A program made the translations under genes and the position numbers. Source: Desulfomonile tiedjei (GTDB lineage Bacteria > Desulfobacterota > Desulfomonilia > Desulfomonilales > Desulfomonilaceae). From it: DNA of 64,000 bases. Every line of letters starts with the position of its first letter. Position 1 is the first letter of the stretch. Shown piece by piece: positions 42,442 to 50,951 of this stretch. The stretch covers positions 434,001 to 498,000 of the forward strand of contig JACRDG010000048.1 of assembly GCA_016218715.1 (NCBI GenBank), in the 5' to 3' direction. The notes under the pieces were generated by a model. The model was given only the letters and a program-made list of their open reading frames with translations, was not told where the DNA came from and searched no databases.

Positions 42442-43203
42442 ATGGGGCGCCTCAAGGCGGAAAAAGGGGATCGGCTCTGGTTCAAAGTAACGCGTTTCCT
42501 GTTGCCGTATCTGACGTCCTTTTATTTCAAGTTCGTCGATCTCACCTCGAAAAAGGTATTCCTCAACCGGGACCAGGAAGACCAGGCCCGAAAGCAGGGG
42601 GGGTTCACCATGGCATGCTTTCACGGCACCATGTTGTTCCCCATCTACTACGGTCGCCGATACTCTGGCGTCATCATGGTGAGCCGTTCCTGGGATGGGG
42701 ACCTCGTTGACAGATGTCTCCGTCACTGGGGGTTCGATACCACGCGCGGCTCTTCTTCTCATGGTGGAAAAGAGGCTCTCGCAGATCTTATCCGCCTCGT
42801 CAAGACCAAGAATTACTGCTCGGGACTGGCCGTGGACGCGCCACGAGGACCCGCCCAACAAGTGAAGATGGGGACCCTCATCATCGCCCGTGAGGCGGGA
42901 CATCCCGTGCTCCCGCTCCTCTGTTGGACAACCCGTCACATCCAGTTCGGATCGTGGGATCGCATGATCCTGCCGCTTCCCTTCAGCACGATTGTGCTCG
43001 CTTTCGGTAAACTCACAAAGGTGCCCGATGGACTCACGCGAAATGAGTACGAGGGACTGAGACAGGAAATTGAGAACGATATGGTCGAGGTGTCGAATCA
43101 GGCCCAAGCGACTGTTGCCGGCCTCAAGGAAAAGAACTGGTGGCGGACATTTCGATTGGGCGGCACAAGAGCCTGTGTCCCGCGGGGTGGCGGAGAGAAG
43201 TAG
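42442..43203 (+). CDS. Lysophospholipid acyltransferase family protein (DUF374 type)
   Basis: The 253-residue protein matches the DUF374/LPLAT group: ACFHGTMLFPIYYGRR provides the acyltransferase His, then VSRSWDGDLVDRCLRHWGF, TRGSSSHGGKEAL, and LAVDAPRGPAQQVKMGTLIIAREAG, the typical DGPRGP-like motif with Asp-Ala for Asp-Gly. Such proteins transfer acyl chains to lipid or lipid A precursors at the inner membrane. GGAGAG precedes ATG 42442; earlier ATGs at 42397 and 42433 are less well placed. Confidence 0.85.
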   Translation: MGRLKAEKGDRLWFKVTRFLLPYLTSFYFKFVDLTSKKVFLNRDQEDQARKQGGFTMACFHGTMLFPIYYGRRYSGVIMVSRSWDGDLVDRCLRHWGFDTTRGSSSHGGKEALADLIRLVKTKNYCSGLAVDAPRGPAQQVKMGTLIIAREAGHPVLPLLCWTTRHIQFGSWDRMILPLPFSTIVLAFGKLTKVPDGLTRNEYEGLRQEIENDMVEVSNQAQATVAGLKEKNWWRTFRLGGTRACVPRGGGEK

Positions 43204-43240
43204 GCGAAAAAGCCTCCGCCGAGTATTCCTTCACAACCGA

Positions 43241-43579
43241 TCACTGGGCCTGTGGCGGACCGTCCGGCTGAGGCTCCGGGGTTTCGTCCTCGGCTGAAGA
43301 GGTGCAATTCTGCTCGGGATTGTCCGCGGTCGTCGGTAGCTCCGCGATCGCTTCAGGAGGGGCTTGGACAGCGAAGGTCTGCATCCATAAAGCTTCCGCT
43401 GCGTTCTGGGCCCGAACGCGGCGCGCATACCGGATCGCACGGAGTAAAACCCATACGATGCCGATTGCCATCGCTCCAACGTAGATTCCGGTCAGGACCA
43501 ACTCGTCCGTTATCTGAAGCTCCACATGGTCCTCGGGTTTCTTCCGTTGCCGCTCGGCCTTATACCAAGCCGCTTTCAC
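43241..43579 (-). CDS. Small single-pass membrane protein, hypothetical
   Basis: The frame encodes 112 residues with one membrane helix (about 29-47, LTGIYVGAMAIGIVWVLL), a basic juxtamembrane stretch (RAIRYARRVRAQ) and an acidic, Pro-rich tail. The helix and tail composition look like a real protein. The GTG start at 43579 lies close to a repeat hairpin and has no clear ribosome site, so the start is uncertain. It follows lon on the same strand. No family is recognised. Confidence 0.45.
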   Translation of the reverse strand: MKAAWYKAERQRKKPEDHVELQITDELVLTGIYVGAMAIGIVWVLLRAIRYARRVRAQNAAEALWMQTFAVQAPPEAIAELPTTADNPEQNCTSSAEDETPEPQPDGPPQAQ

Positions 43580-43580
43580 A

Positions 43581-43624
43581 GAAGTAATCTGGGGGGAACT
43601 TCTTTACACAAAGAAGTTCCCCCC
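43581..43624. repeat. GAAGTAATCT-tagged hairpin repeat
   Basis: GAAGTAATCT (43581-43590) is followed directly by a perfect 15-base stem, GGGGGGAACTTCTTT and AAAGAAGTTCCCCCC around ACAC (43591-43624). It lies after the lon stop; there is no T-run on either side. Confidence 0.75.
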
Positions 43625-43652
43625 AAAAGTACTCGTTTGAACGGGACTTGGT

Positions 43653-46157
43653 CTAGGCCCGCGCGGGGCGGCGCTTACTGTTCGGCGCCGGGACGGCCTT
43701 GCCCTTCTTCGCCGCGGAAGGCTTCGGCTCGGTTGCAGTTTTCCCCTTTGCAACCGCAGTTTTCTCCGGATTTTCCTGGAGAGCGATTTTCAGCACTTCA
43801 TCCATGTGTTTGACAAACTTGAAATCCAGCTTCCGCTTTATATGCAAGGGGATTTCATCTAGATCTTTCTCGTTCTGTTCCGGTGCGATCACCGTGAAGA
43901 TTCTCGCGCGGAGTGCGGCTAGAGACTTCTCTCTCAAGCCTCCGATGGGAAGGACACGTCCTCGCAGCGTAATTTCGCCGGTCATCGCCACATCGGATCT
44001 CACCGGAATGCCGGTGAGCGCGCTGACGATCGCAGTGGCCATCGTCACCCCCGCGGACGGACCGTCTTTCGGGATGGCTCCGGCCGGGACATGGACGTGG
44101 ATGTCCTTGGAAAAGTAAAACTTTTCCTTCATCCCGTACCGGGCTGCACGCGAGCGGAAGTACGACATGGCTGCCTGGCCCGACTCTTTCATGACATCGC
44201 CGAGTTGTCCGGTGAGCAGGAGCGAACCCTTGCCTTCCAGCGGCGTGGCCTCGATGTGAAGGACATCCCCGCCGTAGGGTGTCCACGCCAGGCCCGTTGC
44301 CACTCCCACTTCGTTCCCTCTCTGTTCCTGGTCGGGGATGAATCTCGGCACCCCGAGGAATTTACTGAGGTTCTTGGCAGTGATCCGCGGGATCTTCTTT
44401 TCTCCCTCAGCGATCTTCCGGGCGATCTTTCTGCAAAGATTCGCAATCTCTCGTTCGAGATTCCGGAGTCCGGCTTCTCGGGTGTACTGATTCACGATTC
44501 CCAGCACTGCCTCGTCGGTGATGTTGAAGTCTTCATCCGAGATGCCGTTTTCTTTGATCTGCTTCGGAATCAGGTACTGTCTGGCGATCTTGAGCTTCTC
44601 TTCGTCGACGTACCCGGAGAGTTCGATGATCTCCATACGATCCTTGAGCGCGGGGATGATCGGGTCTGCAAGGTTGGCCGTGGTGATGAACATGACTTTG
44701 GAGAGGTCGAACGGCACATTGAGATAGTGATCGCTGAACGCGTTGTTCTGTTCGGGGTCCAACACTTCCAGGAGCGCTGCCGAAGGATCGCCCCTGAAGT
44801 CCGCGCCGACCTTGTCGATCTCGTCGAGCATGAAGACCGGATTGTTGGAGCCGGCATTCTTCAGGCCCTGGATGATTCTTCCCGGCAACGCGCCGATATA
44901 CGTCCGGCGGTGGCCTCGAATTTCAGCTTCGTCACGCACGCCACCCAGGGAGATGCGGGTAAACTTCCGCCCCAGTGCGCGAGCGATGGACCGTCCCAGG
45001 GAGGTCTTGCCCACACCGGGAGGGCCCACGAAGCAGAGGATCGGGCCTTTCATTTGCTTGTTGAGCTTACGGACGCCCAGGTACTCGAGGATCCGGTCTT
45101 TGACCTTTTCCAGATCGTAGTGATCCTCGTCGAGAATGAACTTGGCGTTCTTGATGTCCAGCCGATCGCGGGTCGATTTGGACCACGGGAGTTCCACGAT
45201 CCAGTCGAGATACGTCCGAATAATCGAGGCTTCGGCTGCGTCCGGATGCATCTGGCCCAGCCGACTAAGCTGTTTCTCAGCCTCTTTCCCGACTTCCTTG
45301 GGGAGTCTCGCCTTCGCGATCTTTTCGCGGAACTCTTCGAGTTCTTTGGTCTTTTCGTCAATCTCGCCCAGTTCGCTCTGAATGGCCTTGAGCTGTTCTC
45401 TGAGGAAGTACTCCCGATGCGTCTTCCCCATTTCCTCTTTGGCCTGGGTCTGTATTTTGGCCTGCATGGCCGACAGCTCCAGCTCCTTGGAGAGGAGCTC
45501 ATTGACCTTACGCAACCGGTCCAGCGGGTCGATCACCTTCAGTATCGCCTGCGACTCTTCCACCCGGAGCTTCAAGTTGGATGCTACGAGATCCGCCAGC
45601 CGCCCAGGATCGTCGATCGCATCGAGGATCGCCACCGCGTCAGGCGAAATAATCCCCCGTAACTGGAGAATCTTCTCTGAATTCTCTTTCACCGATCGCA
45701 TCATCGCCTCGACCTCGAGCGTGATGGTCACGGCAGGCGGTTCCGGGATCTTTTCAATCTTCACCTTGAAGAATTCCGGTGATTCGAGGTAGCGCAGGAT
45801 CTTCCCCTTTGCCAGCCCTTGCACGAGGATTTTGACCCGCCCGTCGGGAAGCCGAAGCATCTTGACCACCATTGCGATGGTGCCGACGTCGAAAATGTCG
45901 TCCGGTCCGGGATCCTCTTCCGTAGAGACTTTCTGGGTTGCGAGGAAAAGCAGCCGGTCTCCTTCCATGGCTGTTTCGACAGCCTTGATCGACCGCTCTC
46001 TGCCGACCATGAGGGGGAGTATCATGTACGAGTAGATCACCACATCTCGAACCGGCAACAGCGGCATTTCTTCCGCAATGTCGGCAAAATCGATGGGAGG
46101 CGGCTTCTGGGGGTCGTCCGGCCCGTACTCGTCCTTTTTCATAGATTCATCTTGCAT
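43653..46157 (-). CDS. lon: ATP-dependent Lon protease
   Basis: Lon degrades misfolded and regulatory proteins. The 834-residue protein has the N-terminal substrate domain (about 30-225, [23 protein letters not shown]), the AAA+ module with [18 protein letters not shown] (Walker A), [12 protein letters not shown] (Walker B), and the Ser-Lys protease domain with GPSAGVTM (catalytic Ser) and [13 protein letters not shown] (catalytic Lys). The last ~35 residues are a Lys/Ala/Pro-rich tail not found in most Lon proteins. ATG 46157 follows GAGGA at seven bases. A TTGACA/TATATT promoter lies upstream; no sigma32-type site was noticed. Confidence 0.97.
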   Translation of the reverse strand: MQDESMKKDEYGPDDPQKPPPIDFADIAEEMPLLPVRDVVIYSYMILPLMVGRERSIKAVETAMEGDRLLFLATQKVSTEEDPGPDDIFDVGTIAMVVKMLRLPDGRVKILVQGLAKGKILRYLESPEFFKVKIEKIPEPPAVTITLEVEAMMRSVKENSEKILQLRGIISPDAVAILDAIDDPGRLADLVASNLKLRVEESQAILKVIDPLDRLRKVNELLSKELELSAMQAKIQTQAKEEMGKTHREYFLREQLKAIQSELGEIDEKTKELEEFREKIAKARLPKEVGKEAEKQLSRLGQMHPDAAEASIIRTYLDWIVELPWSKSTRDRLDIKNAKFILDEDHYDLEKVKDRILEYLGVRKLNKQMKGPILCFVGPPGVGKTSLGRSIARALGRKFTRISLGGVRDEAEIRGHRRTYIGALPGRIIQGLKNAGSNNPVFMLDEIDKVGADFRGDPSAALLEVLDPEQNNAFSDHYLNVPFDLSKVMFITTANLADPIIPALKDRMEIIELSGYVDEEKLKIARQYLIPKQIKENGISDEDFNITDEAVLGIVNQYTREAGLRNLEREIANLCRKIARKIAEGEKKIPRITAKNLSKFLGVPRFIPDQEQRGNEVGVATGLAWTPYGGDVLHIEATPLEGKGSLLLTGQLGDVMKESGQAAMSYFRSRAARYGMKEKFYFSKDIHVHVPAGAIPKDGPSAGVTMATAIVSALTGIPVRSDVAMTGEITLRGRVLPIGGLREKSLAALRARIFTVIAPEQNEKDLDEIPLHIKRKLDFKFVKHMDEVLKIALQENPEKTAVAKGKTATEPKPSAAKKGKAVPAPNSKRRPARA

Positions 46158-46521
46158 AGGTTTGGTCCTCTAGCCTGTCAAACGGTTGCCAATATCGGGT
46201 AAAATCGGCCTCGATGACGCGATGACGCACCGCCGGGCCTTCAGATTTAGGCGAAAATGTCCTTGCAACATACAAATATATGCGACAAATCCCCCCTGTC
46301 AAGCCGCATTCGTCCAATTTACGCAAACAAACGGTCTTTCGATTCCGGAATAGAGGAAACGCCGCTCAAGGAGCCGATACTCAGCGCCTTGCTCATGCGC
46401 GGACGGGCGGGGAATCGAGGGATTGCTGCGATAGGGCTGTCAGTTGAGGAATCTTGAGACCCTCTTCCCAACCGTCTCCCAGATGGAGAGGGCACAGGTA
46501 GGGGGATTGTTGGAATGTGTC
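46158..46521. other. Intergenic region between lon and PBP1A genes
   Basis: It holds the lon promoter and a CTCTTCCCAACCGTCTCCC stretch with GGAGAGGG, similar to the block at 49320-49350. No gene or terminator with T-run is evident. Confidence 0.45.
46275..46302 (-). promoter_or_regulatory. Sigma70-like promoter of lon
   Basis: On the minus strand TTGACA (46302-46297) and TATATT (46280-46275) are 16 bases apart, about 120 bases before the lon start. Confidence 0.6.
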
Positions 46522-49179
46522 TCAAAACTGATCGAGGTCAGAGCCCGCGCCATCCCAGCGGGAACCTTTGAACCGGGGCTCCACTGCCGTTGGAGTGCTG
46601 CCGGCCTTGAAGATCTCGGGAACACCTTCCGAAGAGGCCGTTATTAGGCCGGTTCTCGGGTCTATCTTCCGGATCTCGACTGACTGAGGCTGCGGGAAGG
46701 CCTTCACCGGCTTGTCCTTGAGTACCTCTTTCATGAACTGGCCCCAGATAGGCGCTGCAGCCTTACCTCCGGTCTCGCCGTCGCCGATCGAGACGTCGTC
46801 GTCAAAGCCCACCCACACCCCGCAGGTGTATTCGGGTGAGAACCCCATGAACCAGGCATCGATATTGTCGTTGGTAGTGCCGGTTTTGCCCGCGATGTCC
46901 GGGCGGCCCACGATCTTCTTCAGCACCGTCGCGGTCCCCTCCCGAACTACGTCCTGGAGCAGGCTGGTCATGATGTAGCACGTTGCTTCGTCCACGACCC
47001 GTCGGGCCAGCGGAGACCGTGCGCCGGGCGGTTCGTTCTCGCCCGGAATCGTGGAGGCCTTGTCGTGCGAGACTTTTTGCACGCGCGGCATTTCGGTTTG
47101 CATGGGATCGTCGAGCAGTACCGGCGGATCGTTCTGTTCGAGGATTTTTCCGTTGCGGTCCACGATCTTGGTCACGTACACGACCGGAACCGCGTACCCC
47201 ATGTTGGGGAATACCGCGAACGCGTTGAGCTGCTCTTCCAACGAGACGCTGGTGGAACCAAGGGCCAAGGTGAGATTAGGCACGAGTTGTGACGTGTAAC
47301 CCAGCTTTCGTCCGTACGCGATGGCATGTTCGAGGCCCACCTGCTGGAGGATCTTGATGGTGGGAATGTTCCGCGAATTGACCAGCGCATCCCTGAAAGT
47401 GACCGGTCCCTGGAATCCGCCCCCGTAATTCTTTGGCCTCCACACCTCACCGGTCCCCGGAACGGTCAGCGCGAGCGGTGAATCCAGGATCGTGTCCGCG
47501 CAGGTAAAGCCCCGGTTCAGCGCGGCAGCATAGATGACCGGCTTGAAAGAAGACCCGGCCTGCCGATGGGCCTGTGTCGCACGATTGTAATCCATCTTCG
47601 ATCCTGCCGCACCCGATCCACCCAAAAGCACCCTCACGTATCCCGATTTGTTCTCCCGCAACATGAGAGCCGACTGAACGACCGGTTCCTGTTCCAGTTC
47701 CAGCGGGAAGTACGTCACCATCTCCTCGCTGTATTCTTTATAGTTCTTCATCTCCGGGTCGGTCTTGCCGAACTTCTTCACATAGAGTTCCCGGCGCTTC
47801 GGGTTGGGGTCGACGAGGCGAACCTGGATCACGTCACCCACGTGGAAGGGCAGATCCCCCGGCGCGAAATTGCGGGTGCGCATCTCGGCTCTGATGAACG
47901 GCCTTCGGGCCCACCATTTTGGATTTAGGTCTAACTTGATCTGGCCGACGAATTCCCGCTTCACGTTGTCCTTGAGGTAGCTCCCCATACGAACGTACAC
48001 GTTCTCGCTATCGATATGGGTAATGACCCCTTCCGTGAGCTGCCCGAACTTGAGCGGCTCGTGCATGTTCCGGGTCTTCTCCTCGAGGAAATCCATGACC
48101 CCTTTCACGTTGAGGGTCTTGATCGGGCCACGGTACCCTTCCCGTTTGTCCAAATCCCTGAGGCCCAGATCCATGGCTTTTTGCGCGGCCCGCGTCAGGT
48201 CGAGGTCAATGGTCGTGTAGACCTGGAGCCCCTCGCTGTGGAGCATTTCCGGGCCATATTTCTGTTCCACGTATTTCCGCACGTGCTCTCTGAAGTCCGC
48301 AGCCACTCGCGCATACGGGTTCTGGCGGTCAACGAGTCGAACTTCTTCCTGGATCGCCTCATCATATTGAGCCTGGTTGATATAACCGTCCTCGAGCATC
48401 CTCTTGAGCACGTACGACCGCCGGTCCACAGCCTTCTTTAGATTTCGCCGTGGATTGTCTCTTCCAGGAGCCTGGGCCAGGCCTCCCAACATGGCGCATT
48501 CCGCAATCGTCAGGTCTTTGACGTGCTTGTCAAAATAGCCCCTGGCCGCGGCCTCTACGCCGTACGCGGAGCTGCCCAAATAGATCTGATTGAGGTACAG
48601 ATAGAGGATTTGTTCCTTCTGGAAGGCCTTTTCGATCCGCGTGGCGAGGATAGCTTCTTTGATCTTTCGAGTGAATGACTTTACCGGAGAGAGCAGCAGG
48701 TTCTTTGCCAGCTGCTGGGTGATGGTACTGGCTCCGGACTTAATCGACCCGTGTTGCAGAATCTCCTTGGTTGCCCGCGCGATGGCCAGAGGGTCCACAC
48801 CGGGGTGTTCCCAGAATTTCTTGTCTTCAGCCGCGACGTACGCCTGTTGCAAGATCTTGGGGATCTCGTCAATGGGGATCACGTAGCGTCTTTGATGTGC
48901 AAAATCCGCGATAAACTCCCCATTGGCAGCATAGACCTGGGTGACAATGGGGGGCGCGTAGTTCTTGAGTTTCTCGATACTCGGCAAGCTCTGGGTAAAG
49001 AAGAAATAGCTCTGCGTCGCGATGCCGACCGCTCCAGCTCCGCAACCGATCAGGACCAGGAGCACAAAACGAGCGATTCCACCAAAGAGACCCGACTTCT
49101 TCCTGCCGGTCTCCTCATGGGCATACAACTCCTGGAAAGGGTTTCTCTCCGATCTCTGTCGTTCAGAGGGGGGGTTCAC
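46522..49179 (-). CDS. mrcA: Penicillin-binding protein 1A (bifunctional transglycosylase/transpeptidase)
   Basis: The 885-residue class A PBP polymerises and crosslinks peptidoglycan. It has a cytoplasmic N-terminus, one membrane helix (about 33-58), the GT51 domain with AAEDKKFWEHPGVDP (catalytic Glu), GASTITQQLAKNL, IEKAFQKEQILYLYLNQIYLG, an OB-like insert typical of PBP1A, and the transpeptidase with GSSFKPVIYAAAL (SxxK), SRN motif region NSRNIPTIKIL and KTGTTND. The GTG at 49179 follows GAGG; no better start is seen. It ends at DQF near 46522 with no partner genes, and lon lies downstream on the same strand. Confidence 0.95.
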   Translation of the reverse strand: MNPPSERQRSERNPFQELYAHEETGRKKSGLFGGIARFVLLVLIGCGAGAVGIATQSYFFFTQSLPSIEKLKNYAPPIVTQVYAANGEFIADFAHQRRYVIPIDEIPKILQQAYVAAEDKKFWEHPGVDPLAIARATKEILQHGSIKSGASTITQQLAKNLLLSPVKSFTRKIKEAILATRIEKAFQKEQILYLYLNQIYLGSSAYGVEAAARGYFDKHVKDLTIAECAMLGGLAQAPGRDNPRRNLKKAVDRRSYVLKRMLEDGYINQAQYDEAIQEEVRLVDRQNPYARVAADFREHVRKYVEQKYGPEMLHSEGLQVYTTIDLDLTRAAQKAMDLGLRDLDKREGYRGPIKTLNVKGVMDFLEEKTRNMHEPLKFGQLTEGVITHIDSENVYVRMGSYLKDNVKREFVGQIKLDLNPKWWARRPFIRAEMRTRNFAPGDLPFHVGDVIQVRLVDPNPKRRELYVKKFGKTDPEMKNYKEYSEEMVTYFPLELEQEPVVQSALMLRENKSGYVRVLLGGSGAAGSKMDYNRATQAHRQAGSSFKPVIYAAALNRGFTCADTILDSPLALTVPGTGEVWRPKNYGGGFQGPVTFRDALVNSRNIPTIKILQQVGLEHAIAYGRKLGYTSQLVPNLTLALGSTSVSLEEQLNAFAVFPNMGYAVPVVYVTKIVDRNGKILEQNDPPVLLDDPMQTEMPRVQKVSHDKASTIPGENEPPGARSPLARRVVDEATCYIMTSLLQDVVREGTATVLKKIVGRPDIAGKTGTTNDNIDAWFMGFSPEYTCGVWVGFDDDVSIGDGETGGKAAAPIWGQFMKEVLKDKPVKAFPQPQSVEIRKIDPRTGLITASSEGVPEIFKAGSTPTAVEPRFKGSRWDGAGSDLDQF

Positions 49180-49362
49180 CTTGGCCTCCCGTCTCGTTCG
49201 GTCTCGGGGGTTCTAACACGGAACCCTCAGCCTGTCCAGACGTATACCAAAATATAGCTGATATTTCAAATAACTCTCGATGTCATTTCAAGCATTTTCA
49301 TATGTAGCGGCGTTTGAAGCACCCTCACCCAACCCTCTCCCAGAGGGAGAGGGAACTCCCAG

Positions 49363-49386
49363 TGGCGCCGGCATCTTGCCGGTGAT
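49363..49386. repeat. Type B palindrome
   Basis: GTGGCGCCGGCATCTTGCCG then GTGA, the same as at 30708-30731. Both copies stand next to a CTCTCCC/GGGAGAG-type hairpin block. Confidence 0.65.
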
Positions 49387-49447
49387 CCCCTTCTCCCTCT
49401 GGGAGGGCAGGGTGAGGGCCGGTCCTTGGATATCAGCGCAAAAGTTC

Positions 49448-49487
49448 TTGACAAACCCCTCTTGGTAAGTGATCCTTACTCACCAAG
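49448..49487 (+). promoter_or_regulatory. Thiolase promoter with overlapping palindromic operator
   Basis: TTGACA (49448-49453) is followed by an inverted repeat, CTTGGTAAGT (49461-49470) and ACTCACCAAG (49478-49487), matching at 9 of 10 positions. The palindrome covers the place where the -10 must lie, which suits a repressor such as the TetR protein encoded at 53136. Confidence 0.55.
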
Positions 49488-49536
49488 CTGCCGCACGTAC
49501 CGATTCATGTCTCCTTCATTGGGAGGGAACGAAACA

Positions 49537-50730
49537 ATGGACAACGAATTCGTGATCGTGGGGGCAAAACGAACCCCCTTCGGAAAATACCTCGGATCGC
49601 TCTCGGAGATGGAGCCCCTGGATCTGGCGGTCCATGCCGGTCGGGCCGCTCTGTCTGCTCAGGGGAAAGATCTGAGCGGCGAGATCGACCAGATCTTCGT
49701 GGGGAATTGCATCCCTGGCTCCTTTGAAGGGGCATCGGTCACCGGACGTCAGATCGGGCTCAAGTTGGGGGTCGATCGGTTCACCATTACGGTCGATACC
49801 GCGTGTTGCTCGCCTCTGACCGCGCTCCGGTTGGCTTTGTGGGGTTTGCGGCTCGGGGAGCTGTCGACGGCGCTTGTTATCGGCGTCGAGTCCATGAGCC
49901 GGGTGCCGCACAGCTCGCGCGAACTCCGGTCGGGTGTGCGCATTGGCGAGGTGAAACTCAAGGACTGGATCTTTCCCATCACGTACCCGGGCTACAATTC
50001 GGTGGCAGTGGACGCGTCCGACGGCGCGGTCAAGTACGACGTGCCCAAGAATATGCTCGATGCGTGGAGCATGGCGTGTCACCGGAAATGGGCCAACGCG
50101 CGGGAGGCAGGCAAGTTCGACGATGAACTGGCACCGATCATGGCCACCAAAGGACGAGAGCGGTTCCTTTTTGCCGCGGATGAGTCGCCGCGGCCTGAAG
50201 GCACATTGGCCGCGATCCAGCAGCTTCCCCTGATTTTCGGCTCCAAGACCACCACAGCCGGGAACGCACCGGGGCTCAACGACGGAGCCTCTGCGGTCGT
50301 GATCATGACCGCATCCAAAGCTCGTGCTCTGGGGCTGGAGCCGCTCGGGACCGTCGTGGAAGCCTCCGGCGAGACGGACATGCCGTACGGTATCTCGTGG
50401 ATACCGGCCCTCACTATCAAGAAGGTCCTGGAAAAAGCCGGCCTGAGCCTGGATCGGTGCGATCTCATCGAGATCAACGAGGCCTTTGCCGCAATGCCGC
50501 TCGTCAGCACCAAGATCCTCGCTGATGGCGATCGGGACCGGTGGTTTGAGTTACTGAAAAAGACGAACGTGAACGGAGGCGCCATAGCGATGGGCCATCC
50601 TGTCGGCGCGTCGGGCCTGCGTATCCTGATGACCATGATGTACGAACTGCGCCGCCGCGGGGGCGGCACCGGCGTTGCGGCCATCTGTGGCGGCCTTACC
50701 CAAGGCGAAGCCGTGCTACTGAAAGCATAG
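49537..50730 (+). CDS. Acetyl-CoA acetyltransferase / 3-ketoacyl-CoA thiolase
   Basis: The 397-residue thiolase cleaves 3-ketoacyl-CoA to acetyl-CoA and a shortened acyl-CoA. The nucleophile Cys is in VDTACCSPLTAL (C90 or C91), the His is in NVNGGAIAMGHPVGASG and the acid/base Cys in AICGGLTQGE. FVIVGAKRTPFGKYLGSL is the usual thiolase start. ATG 49537 lies ten bases after GGGAGGG; the frame extends to 49426, but the extra codons run through the promoter. It is the first gene of the acyl-CoA block. Biosynthetic use is also possible, but the neighbours favour degradation. Confidence 0.93.
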   Translation: MDNEFVIVGAKRTPFGKYLGSLSEMEPLDLAVHAGRAALSAQGKDLSGEIDQIFVGNCIPGSFEGASVTGRQIGLKLGVDRFTITVDTACCSPLTALRLALWGLRLGELSTALVIGVESMSRVPHSSRELRSGVRIGEVKLKDWIFPITYPGYNSVAVDASDGAVKYDVPKNMLDAWSMACHRKWANAREAGKFDDELAPIMATKGRERFLFAADESPRPEGTLAAIQQLPLIFGSKTTTAGNAPGLNDGASAVVIMTASKARALGLEPLGTVVEASGETDMPYGISWIPALTIKKVLEKAGLSLDRCDLIEINEAFAAMPLVSTKILADGDRDRWFELLKKTNVNGGAIAMGHPVGASGLRILMTMMYELRRRGGGTGVAAICGGLTQGEAVLLKA

Positions 50731-50765
50731 GAGCGCTCGCAAGAGCAGAGATATTTGGGAAGTCG

Positions 50766-50802
50766 CCGGGGGAGGGCCTTTTTGCAAAAAGACCCTCCCC
50801 GG
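50766..50802. repeat. Long hairpin downstream of the thiolase gene
   Basis: CCGGGGAGGG-type arms with CTTTTTGCAAAAAG in the middle form a nearly perfect stem. It lies 35 bases after the stop codon and has no T-run; it may attenuate transcription or protect RNA ends. Confidence 0.55.
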
Positions 50803-50828
50803 ACCCCGTCCCCAAAAACTCTTAGCTT

Positions 50829-50889
50829 GCAAGCGCTTCCAGCGCTTGCGGACTCATATGCTCGACCTGGTCGAATCGAACGTTGTTCG
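50829..50889. promoter_or_regulatory. Two palindromes upstream of the FadB/J-like gene
   Basis: GCAAGCGCT/AGCGCTTGC around TCC (50829-50849) is perfect, and CGAAC-GTT-GTTCG (50877-50889) is a second small palindrome. The latter is 63 bases before the start and could be an operator; neither matches the thiolase palindrome. Confidence 0.35.
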
Positions 50890-50951
50890 TGATTCTGACC
50901 GAACCGATGCAACAGAACATCTCGAAATGACTTTCGCAGAGGGAGAGCTCA

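Larger units (their letters stand above)
49180..49536. other. Divergent intergenic region between PBP1A and thiolase genes
   Basis: It contains a CCCTCTCCCAGAGGGAGAGGG palindrome-like block (about 49330-49352), a type B palindrome (49363-49386), a further CCCTCTGGGAGGG block (about 49391-49407), and the thiolase promoter/operator (49448-49487). No gene is seen. Confidence 0.55.

Noticed and set aside
44091-45662. Plus-strand gene of 523 codons
   Set aside because: It is antisense to lon; GC-rich codon bias leaves the opposite strand open.
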